Assembly: GCA_025966335.1 (NCBI GenBank)
Contig: JAICRS010000031.1
Span: forward strand, 1 to 18,033
DNA from: Nocardioidaceae bacterium
Lineage (GTDB): Bacteria > Actinomycetota > Actinomycetes > Propionibacteriales > Nocardioidaceae
Length of the DNA: 18,033 nt
Direction: 5' to 3'
Positions 12,456 to 18,033 of this stretch are shown in pieces. The notes below the pieces were generated by a model. That model ran no database searches, was not told the DNA's origin, and saw only the letters and a list, made by a program, of their open reading frames with translations. How positions within the stretch are numbered: the first letter of the stretch is position 1; the number at the start of each line of letters is the position of its first letter. The position numbers and the translations under genes were made by a program.

Positions 12456-13364
12456 ATGCGTGCCATCTGGAAAGGCGCTGTGTCCTTCGGCCTGGTGAGT
12501 GTGCCGGTGAAGCTGTACGCCGCGACCGAGAGTCACGACGTCTCCTTCCGCCAGGTTCACGCCAAGGACGGCGGCCGGATCAAGTACCAGCGCGTGTGCA
12601 GCATCGACGGCGAAGAGGTCCCCTACGCCGACATCGCCAAGGGCTATGAGACCGACGACGGGCAGATGGTGATCCTCGACGACGACGACCTCGCCGAGCT
12701 TCCGTCCAGCAGCAGCCGGGAGATCTCGGTGGAGAAGTTCGTGCCCAGCGACCAGATCGACCCGCTGCTGCTGGAGAAGTCCTACTACCTCGAGCCGGAC
12801 AAGGCCGCGGCCAAGCCGTACGCGTTGCTGCGCGAGGCCTTGAAGGAGGCCGACCGGATGGCCGTGGTCACGGTCTCCCTACGGAGCCGGATGTCGACCG
12901 CCGTGCTGCGGGTGCGCGACGACGTGATCGTGATGCAGACGATGATGTGGCCCGACGAGGTCCGCAAGCCCGACTTCGCCACCCTCGACGCGACCGAGGA
13001 TGCGGCCAAGCCGCAGGAGCTGAAGATGGCCCGGCTCCTCGTCGACACCCTCGCCGGCGACTACGACGCCAGCGACTACGAGGACGACTATCGCGGTGCC
13101 GTCGAGGCGTTGGTGCAGGCGAAGCTCGAGGGCGGCGAGGTCAAGCGGGCCCCCGAGACCAAGGAGAGCACCGGCGAGGTGGTCGACCTCCTCGCGGCCC
13201 TGCAGCGGTCCGTGGAGGCTGCGAAGACCTCACGCGGGGAGTCGACGGGCTCGGACGAGGAGCAGGCGGAGGCCGCGGACGAGGAGAAGAAGAAACCGAC
13301 CAAGAAGAAGACCGCGAAGAAGAGCACCGCCAAGAAGCCGGCTGCGAAGAAGAAAGCCAGCTGA
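12456..13364 (+). CDS. ku: Bacterial Ku DNA-end-binding protein
   Basis: This 302-residue Ku forms a homodimeric ring on double-strand break ends and recruits the LigD enzymes. It starts MRAIWKGAVSFGLVSVPVKL, the invariant Ku N-terminus. It has the core beta-barrel through about residue 230 (FVPSDQIDPLLLEKSYYLEP lies at 104-123) and the C-terminal LigD-contacting region (GEVVDLLAALQRSVE). The last 30 residues are a lysine/alanine-rich tail (KKTAKKSTAKKPAAKKKA), like the DNA-binding extended tails of mycobacterial and streptomycete Ku. The ATG at 12456 has GGGAGGGG upstream. It is divergent from ligase and polymerase and ends at a convergent hairpin. Confidence 0.97.
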   Translation: MRAIWKGAVSFGLVSVPVKLYAATESHDVSFRQVHAKDGGRIKYQRVCSIDGEEVPYADIAKGYETDDGQMVILDDDDLAELPSSSSREISVEKFVPSDQIDPLLLEKSYYLEPDKAAAKPYALLREALKEADRMAVVTVSLRSRMSTAVLRVRDDVIVMQTMMWPDEVRKPDFATLDATEDAAKPQELKMARLLVDTLAGDYDASDYEDDYRGAVEALVQAKLEGGEVKRAPETKESTGEVVDLLAALQRSVEAAKTSRGESTGSDEEQAEAADEEKKKPTKKKTAKKSTAKKPAAKKKAS

Positions 13365-13375
13365 CACGTAGGCGA

Positions 13376-13412
13376 AGGAGCATCTCAGTCGCCGGCTGCC
13401 CAGGATGCTCCT
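13376..13412. terminator. Hairpin between convergent ku and SDR genes
   Basis: AGGAGCAT and ATGCTCCT pair perfectly (8 bp) across a 21-base loop, between the ku stop (13364) and the SDR stop (13417). It may serve both strands. Confidence 0.5.
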
Positions 13413-13416
13413 CTGC

Positions 13417-14316
13417 TCAACGCCTCTCGCGGTTGTCCGCGTGGCGGGCGGCGGCCGGTGACTCGGGGAACCGCTTCGCCGCGGCATGGGCGACGGCGTC
13501 GGAGAGCCTCGGCGCCAGCAGGTTCATCACCTCCGAGACGTTGCCCACCCAGGTGCTGATCGTCAGCGGGCGGTCCTCCAGGGCGCGTACGACGCGAGCG
13601 GCCGCCTGTTCCGGGCTCATCGCCGGCGACTTCCGGTACACGTCCGTCGGGCCGATCATGTCCGTGCGCACCAGCGGAAGCCGGACGTTGGTGAACGTGA
13701 CTCCCGCGCCGTAGGTCTCCCGGCCGGCGATCCGGCTGAACGTGTCCAGTGCGGTCTTGGAGGCGATGTACGCGGCGAACTTCGGTGCCTTCACCTGCAC
13801 GCCCCAGCTGACAACGTTCACGACGTGCCCGGAGCCGCGCTCGACCATCTGCGGTAGAAGGCCGAGGATCAGCCGCACCGGCGCGAAGTAGTTGATCGCC
13901 ATCGTCCGCTCGAAGTCGTGCACCCGGTGGTAGGAGGCCGACAGCGAGCGCCGGATGGAGCGGCCCGCGTTGTTCACGAGCATGTCGACCTGCCGGTGCT
14001 CGGCGAGCACCCGGCCCACCAGGAGCTCGGTGGCCTCGGCGTCGGTCAGGTCGCAGGCGTACGCGTGCGCCGTACCTCCCGCTGCCCGGATGCCGCCCTC
14101 CACCCGCTTCAGCTCCTCACCGCGGCGCGCCACCAGGATCACCTTCCCACCCCGCGCGGCAACGGCGACCGCGGTCGCCTCGCCGATCCCGGAGGAGGCA
14201 CCGGTGACCAGGACGGTCCTGCCGCGCAGCGGGCTGGACGGTTCACCACCCGCCAGCCGAGCCAGCAGGTGCCGGCGCAGCCAGGCCCTCGGTGTGGTGA
14301 GCAGCAGCCCGCTCAC
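13417..14316 (-). CDS. Short-chain dehydrogenase/reductase (SDR)
   Basis: This 299-residue NAD(P)-dependent oxidoreductase has a Rossmann fold. The cofactor motif is TGASSGIG (38-45), followed by NNAG (115-118) and the catalytic Ser170 (NVVSWG), Tyr183 and Lys187 (YIASK). A 30-residue arginine-rich, partly hydrophobic N-terminal extension precedes the fold. The C-terminal part (ISTWVGNVSEVMNLLAPRLS) resembles lipid-associated SDRs. The GTG at 14316 overlaps the amidase stop by four bases, so it is co-translated with the amidase. The frame remains open far upstream, but that is a shadow over the amidase gene. Substrate unknown. Confidence 0.92.
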   Translation of the reverse strand: MSGLLLTTPRAWLRRHLLARLAGGEPSSPLRGRTVLVTGASSGIGEATAVAVAARGGKVILVARRGEELKRVEGGIRAAGGTAHAYACDLTDAEATELLVGRVLAEHRQVDMLVNNAGRSIRRSLSASYHRVHDFERTMAINYFAPVRLILGLLPQMVERGSGHVVNVVSWGVQVKAPKFAAYIASKTALDTFSRIAGRETYGAGVTFTNVRLPLVRTDMIGPTDVYRKSPAMSPEQAAARVVRALEDRPLTISTWVGNVSEVMNLLAPRLSDAVAHAAAKRFPESPAAARHADNRERR

Positions 14317-15719
14317 CGGGCACCCGGCCTGGCATCGGCCCACGGCCGGGCGCTTTCGAGCTGGGCGGCCACGGTGATGATCGTCGTCTCGTCGTGCGGT
14401 CGCCCCACCAGCTGTACGGCGAGCGGCAGCCCGTCGCTCGCGAACCCGGCCGGGACCGAGGCCGCGGGGTTGCCCGTCACGTTCCACAGTGCGGTGTAGG
14501 CGACCATCGGCAGTGAGCGCATCGCAGCCTCGACCGTGCCGGCGCCGTCGAGCACCCCGACCTTCGGCGGGCGGTGCGCGATCGTCGGCGTGAGCAACAG
14601 GTCGTACCGGTCGAAGACCCGGTTCGCCTTGGCCGCAACCTTCTCGCCCTGCCGGATGGCCCACTCCACGACCGCCGGCCGGACCCACGAACCGAGCCGA
14701 AGGGTCTCCCGAGTGCGCCGCTCCAGCCGGTCGCGGTGCTGCACCGTGTCGGCCTCCGCGCGCACCCCGCCGAAGAACTGCGGCAGGAACGCCGCGGTCG
14801 GGTCCGGGTAACCGGGGTCGACCTCCTCGACCTGGTGGCCGAGCTGCTCGAGCAACGCGGCGGTCTCGCGTACAGCCTCGACGTGCTCGGCGGCCGGTCT
14901 GACACCGATGCTCACCGCCTTGGCCGACCAGCCGATCCGCAGCCGCCGGGCGGGGGCGGTGACCGCTGCCGAGAACGAGCTGGTCGGGTCCGCGGCGCGG
15001 AACCGGTCCCCCGGCGCCGCGCCGCGGATCACGTCGTAGACCAGGGCGCTGTCCCGCACGGTCCGGGTCAGCGGACCGGCGGTGCCGAGAGCCCACCACA
15101 GGTGCGCGTGCGGCGCACTGGACACCCGGCCACGTTGGGGTTTGAGCCCGAACAGCCCGCAGCAGGCCGACGGGATCCGGATCGACCCGCCGCCGTCACC
15201 GCCGATCGCCGCGGGAACCAGCCCGGCCGCCACCGCGGCCGCCGAGCCGCCGCTCGACCCACCGGTCGACCGGCTGGTGTCCCAGGGGTTGCGGGTCAGG
15301 CCGTGCGCGGCCGACTCCGTGAAGGGCCACTGCCCGAACTCGGGCATCGCGGTCTTGCCGATGACCACTGCTCCGGCCGACCGCAGGCGGCGCACCAGCC
15401 AGGAGTCCTCGACAGCCGGACGGGTGTTGGCGCGGCCTCCGAAGGTCGTGACCTGGCCGGCGACGTCGATCTCCTCCTTGAGGGCGACGGCGACCCCGTG
15501 CAGGGGCCCGAGGTCGTCGCCCGCTGCCTGCGCGGCGTCCCGGGCGTCCGCCTCGGCGCGCACCTGCTCGTGCAGCACCACGGTGAACGCGTTGAGGGAC
15601 CGGTCGCGGTCGACGATCCGGTCCAGCAACGCGTCGGTGAGCCGACGCGAGGAGATCTCACCGTCCCGGATGCGTTGCGCGTGTGCCGCGGCACCGGCGA
15701 AGAAGAGGTCGTCGTCCAT
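14313..15719 (-). CDS. Amidase signature family enzyme
   Basis: This 468-residue amidase hydrolyses amide bonds with a Ser-cisSer-Lys triad. The triad is complete: K81 (VAVALKEEID), S155 (TGGSSGGS) and nucleophile S179 (GGGSIRIP), with spacing like that of fatty-acid amide hydrolase. The C-terminal VPAGFASDGLPLAVQLVGRP is typical. AtzF/GatA-type partner genes are absent, so this is not a GatCAB subunit; the actual substrate is unknown. I chose the ATG at 15719; there is no ribosome-binding site, but TAGCGT ends 8 bases upstream, suggesting a leaderless message. It is coupled to the SDR gene downstream and divergent from the MFS transporter. Confidence 0.92.
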   Translation of the reverse strand: MDDDLFFAGAAAHAQRIRDGEISSRRLTDALLDRIVDRDRSLNAFTVVLHEQVRAEADARDAAQAAGDDLGPLHGVAVALKEEIDVAGQVTTFGGRANTRPAVEDSWLVRRLRSAGAVVIGKTAMPEFGQWPFTESAAHGLTRNPWDTSRSTGGSSGGSAAAVAAGLVPAAIGGDGGGSIRIPSACCGLFGLKPQRGRVSSAPHAHLWWALGTAGPLTRTVRDSALVYDVIRGAAPGDRFRAADPTSSFSAAVTAPARRLRIGWSAKAVSIGVRPAAEHVEAVRETAALLEQLGHQVEEVDPGYPDPTAAFLPQFFGGVRAEADTVQHRDRLERRTRETLRLGSWVRPAVVEWAIRQGEKVAAKANRVFDRYDLLLTPTIAHRPPKVGVLDGAGTVEAAMRSLPMVAYTALWNVTGNPAASVPAGFASDGLPLAVQLVGRPHDETTIITVAAQLESARPWADARPGAR

Positions 15720-15727
15720 AGGACCGG

Positions 15728-15733
15728 ACGCTA
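15728..15733 (-). promoter_or_regulatory. -10 element of a possible leaderless amidase promoter
   Basis: TAGCGT (TANNNT) ends 8 bases before the amidase ATG, which has no Shine-Dalgarno. The spacing would place the transcription start on the A of ATG. No good -35 is visible. Confidence 0.35.
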
Positions 15734-15833
15734 TCGCCCGGCAGCGCGAGCCGCTCATCGACCACCGAAGCATGAGCGGCGGTAAAGCGGGGTAATGCTG
15801 CTATCGGCATCACCGCCGGCAACAGGAGGGCAC

Positions 15834-17318
15834 ATGGCAGGAGTTGAGACCGGCCGGGTCACTACCGACATCCCGGCGAGACTGGACCGGCTTCCCTGGG
15901 CCCGGTGGCACTGGATGATCGTCGCGGGGCTCGGCCTCGTCTGGATCCTCGACGGGCTCGAGGTCACCATCGTCGGTTCGATGTCCGCGGCCCTCCAGGA
16001 GGAGAAGACCGGACTGGGCCTGAGCAGCTTCGACGTCGGTGTCGCCGGTGCCGTCTACGTCGCGGGTGCCTGCATCGGGGCCCTGTTCTTCGGGCAGCTC
16101 ACCGACATGTTCGGACGCAAGAAGCTGTTCATGGTGACCCTCGGCGTCTACACCGTGGCCACCGTTCTGACCGCGTTCTCGATGAACCCGATGTGGTACT
16201 TCGCCTGTCGCTTCCTGACCGGTGCCGGCATCGGCGGTGAGTACGCCGCCATCAACTCCGCGATCGACGAGCTGATCCCGGCCAAGTACCGTGGCCGGGT
16301 CGACGTCGCGATCAACGGATCGTTCTGGGTCGGCGCAGCAGCCGGGTCGCTGCTCACCATCCCGCTGCTGGACCCCACCCTGGTCAACCCCGAGTGGGGC
16401 TGGCGCCTGGCGTTCGGGCTCGGCGCGATCCTGGCCGTCGGCATCCTGTTCGTGCGTCGCCACGTCCCGGAGAGCCCGCGCTGGCAGTTCATCCACGGCC
16501 ACGAGGACCAGGCCGAGGAGATCGTGACCAGCATCGAACGCACCGTGGAGGAGGAGACCGGGAAGAGCCTGCCGACCGTCTCGGACTCGATCACCATCCG
16601 GCAGCGGAAGTCCATCGGCATCGGCCTGATCGCCAGGACGGTCTTCACCCTGTACCCGAAGCGCACGATCCTGTGCTTCTCGCTGTTCGTCGGCCAGGCG
16701 TTCCTCTACAACGCGTTCTTCTTCACCTACGGCGACACCCTCGGCACCTTCCTCGACGTCGACCAGACCGGCTGGTACCTCGCGATCTTCGCCGCGAGCA
16801 ACTTCGCCGGCGCGCTGCTGCTCAGCTCGTTGTTCGACACCGTCGGCCGGGTCAAGATGATCGCCGGCACCTACATCCTCTCGGGGGTGCTGCTCGGGTT
16901 CACCGGGTTCATCCTCGGGGACCTCAGCGCGGTCACCCTGACCATGATGGGGGCGATCATCTTCTTCTTCGCCTCGGCCGGCGCCAGCGCGGCGTACCTG
17001 ACCGCCAGTGAGATCTTCCCGATGGAGACCCGGGCGATGTGCATCGCGTTCTTCTACGCGATCGGCACCGCGGTCGGCGGCATCAGCGGTCCGCTGCTGT
17101 TCGGCGCACTGATCGAGAACGCGTCGGAGAGCGGGGACATCACCCAGATCGCGATCGGCTACTTCATCGGCGCCGCGCTGATGATCGCCGGCGGGATCGT
17201 CGAGATCATCATGGGGGTCAAGGCCGAGGGCCAGTCACTGGAGAGCATCGCCCAGCCGCTGACCGCCGAGGACGAGCGGCCTGAAGGCAAAGACGCAACC
17301 GCCCCATCCCCGGCATGA
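15834..17318 (+). CDS. MFS transporter
   Basis: This 494-residue major facilitator protein has about 12 hydrophobic segments and a central cytoplasmic loop (HEDQAEEIVTSIERTVEEET). The loop 2-3 motif GQLTDMFGRKK and FLTGAGIGGEYAAINSAIDE after helix 4 point to the metabolite:H+ symporter/sugar-transporter-like subgroup. The acid in helix 1 (LDGLEVTIVG) is typical of this group. The start at 15834 has AGGAGG at ideal spacing; an ATG at 15795 has none. It is followed after 18 bases by a small gene with its own AGGAGGT. The divergent amidase suggests uptake of an amide or its product, but the substrate cannot be read from sequence. Confidence 0.93.
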   Translation: MAGVETGRVTTDIPARLDRLPWARWHWMIVAGLGLVWILDGLEVTIVGSMSAALQEEKTGLGLSSFDVGVAGAVYVAGACIGALFFGQLTDMFGRKKLFMVTLGVYTVATVLTAFSMNPMWYFACRFLTGAGIGGEYAAINSAIDELIPAKYRGRVDVAINGSFWVGAAAGSLLTIPLLDPTLVNPEWGWRLAFGLGAILAVGILFVRRHVPESPRWQFIHGHEDQAEEIVTSIERTVEEETGKSLPTVSDSITIRQRKSIGIGLIARTVFTLYPKRTILCFSLFVGQAFLYNAFFFTYGDTLGTFLDVDQTGWYLAIFAASNFAGALLLSSLFDTVGRVKMIAGTYILSGVLLGFTGFILGDLSAVTLTMMGAIIFFFASAGASAAYLTASEIFPMETRAMCIAFFYAIGTAVGGISGPLLFGALIENASESGDITQIAIGYFIGAALMIAGGIVEIIMGVKAEGQSLESIAQPLTAEDERPEGKDATAPSPA

Positions 17319-17336
17319 GGACCAGGAGGTAGCCAG

Positions 17337-17573
17337 ATGCCCATGCCCCCGCCCAAACCCAGCACCGAAGGCCGGCGCGACCGCCAGATCTTCCACGAGA
17401 TGGGCCAGATCGTCCGGGCCCTCGAGCAGGAGGGTCCGCAGACCCCGGAGCGGCTCGCCGAGATCGTCGGCGCCCGCTACTGGGAGGCGAACCGGTTCGA
17501 GCGTGCGCTGGCGTGCGCGGTCGCGGACGGGCGGGCCGTGCGGACCGCGAACGGCGAGATCGCCACCGTGTAG
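17337..17573 (+). CDS. 78-residue protein of unknown function
   Basis: I do not recognise a family. The protein begins with a proline-rich segment (MPMPPPKPSTEGRRD) and continues with a predicted helical bundle (QIFHEMGQIVRALEQEGPQT). The next part, PERLAEIVGARYWEANRFER, and a terminal beta-hairpin-like GRAVRTANGEIATV give the pattern of a small winged-helix fold (helices plus wing), so DNA binding is possible. The ATG at 17337 has AGGAGGT six bases upstream. It lies 18 bases after the MFS gene, so they are probably one operon. Its stop is one base from the stop of the convergent M20 gene. Confidence 0.75.
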   Translation: MPMPPPKPSTEGRRDRQIFHEMGQIVRALEQEGPQTPERLAEIVGARYWEANRFERALACAVADGRAVRTANGEIATV

Positions 17574-17574
17574 G

Positions 17575-18033
17575 TCAGACGTGGGCGCCGCAACGGCGCA
17601 GCGCGAGCACGGTCAACGACCGGGTGACCCGCACCAGCTCGTCGAGCTCGACGTGCTCGTGCGGGCCGTGCGCAACCCGGATGTCTCCCGGTCCGTAGTG
17701 CAGCGTCGGGATGCCGCCGATGCCGGCGTACAGCCTCAGGTCGCTGCCGTAGACCTCCGCACCCAACGGCGGGCGGGGCCCGCCGGTCGCGACCACCGCA
17801 GTAGCGACCTCGTCCACGAGGGCGTGGTCGGGATCGATCCGGCCACTGGCGAACTGGCCGCCCGGCCAGGTCACGATCGGCCGGTTCTCGAGCAGCCAGG
17901 GATCCTTCGCGCTCGCCTCCGCGACCGCGTCCTCGAGTGCCAGCCGGGCCTGCCGCGGATCCTCGTCGAGCTGCACACCGAGCCGACCCTCCGCGGTGAG
18001 CTTGTCGGGCACGTTGCTCGCCCAGTCCCCCGC
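17575..18033 (-). CDS. M20-family peptidase/deacylase, C-terminal part (5' end outside window)
   Basis: 152 residues of the C-terminal half of an ArgE/DapE/CPG2-type (M20) metallohydrolase are present. The visible part begins within the dimerisation domain (AGDWASNVPDKLTAEGRLGV) and returns to the catalytic domain. It ends with GIPTLHYGPGDIRVAHGPHE, in which the last conserved His is the usual zinc ligand, and HVELDELVRVTRSL. Members hydrolyse N-acyl or peptide bonds of small substrates. The frame stays open to the window edge, so the start lies outside. It is convergent with the 78-residue gene with a single base between stops. Confidence 0.9.
   Translation of the reverse strand, partial: AGDWASNVPDKLTAEGRLGVQLDEDPRQARLALEDAVAEASAKDPWLLENRPIVTWPGGQFASGRIDPDHALVDEVATAVVATGGPRPPLGAEVYGSDLRLYAGIGGIPTLHYGPGDIRVAHGPHEHVELDELVRVTRSLTVLALRRCGAHV
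17585..17599 (+). terminator. Hairpin at the convergent 3' ends
   Basis: GCGCCG-CAA-CGGCGC is a perfect 6-bp stem lying 11 bases after the stop of the 78-residue gene but inside the last codons of the M20 gene. It could terminate plus-strand transcripts; it may equally be coding sequence that happens to be symmetrical. Confidence 0.3.

Noticed and set aside
14317..15099. Upstream extension of the SDR reading frame
   Set aside because: It is out of frame over the amidase, with arginine/glycine-rich nonsense sequence; the overlap GTGA start at 14316 is the real one.
15770..15795. SigB-type promoter (GCATG-N15-GGGTAA) before the MFS gene
   Set aside because: The -35 half is almost unconstrained and the -10 deviates in its last base; too weak to call.

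Overview
The window is dense, very GC-rich DNA with short intergenic gaps and many 4-base GTGA/ATGA gene overlaps. Its gene set fits a high-GC Gram-positive actinobacterium: prfB next to ftsE, a SigB/SigF-type sigma factor, a DUF6328 protein, a secretin-less Tad pilus locus, and Ku with separate LigD-type enzymes. A Nocardioidaceae-like host is my inference from overall protein resemblance; no marker gene here proves it.

Layout. Positions 1-1907 (minus) hold prfB (RF2) followed by the start of ftsE, which runs off the left edge. Positions 1965-2830 (minus) hold a hemerythrin-domain protein and a small YtxH-like membrane protein. A DUF6328 membrane protein reads divergently at 2932-3411. A flavodoxin-fold NAD(P)H oxidoreductase lies at 3553-4158 (minus). 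Positions 4159-4744 are non-coding and carry two near-identical 76-bp repeats with an internal dyad, a long imperfect hairpin between them, and a strong terminator hairpin. A SigB/F/G-family sigma factor follows at 4745-5569 (minus), behind a conspicuously AT-rich leader with three dyads.

Positions 5744-10343 (minus) are one tightly packed Tad/Flp-type operon, read in the order tadA, tadB, tadC, small pilin-like gene, tadE, tadE-like, tadG-like. tadB carries an apparent -1 frameshift near its 3' end. Positions 10548-13364 are a non-homologous end-joining locus. A DNA ligase and a polymerase/primase (LigD activities on separate, overlapping genes) are on the minus strand, and ku with a lysine-rich tail is divergent on the plus strand. 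Positions 13417-15719 (minus) encode an amidase and a short-chain dehydrogenase. Positions 15834-17573 (plus) encode an MFS transporter and a 78-residue protein of unknown function. The C-terminal part of an M20-family peptidase/deacylase enters from the right edge.

How it may work together. The hemerythrin, YtxH-like, DUF6328 and flavodoxin genes look like a general-stress neighbourhood. Several sites resembling the SigB/SigF promoter pattern (GTTT, 15-16 bases, GGGTA) lie among them, with a SigB-family sigma factor nearby; this link is inference. The best-matching site has no annotated gene downstream on its strand and points straight into a perfect 12-bp hairpin, making it a small-RNA candidate. 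The main points for follow-up are the duplicated non-coding element, the broken tadB, the atypical pilin candidate, and the small-RNA candidate.
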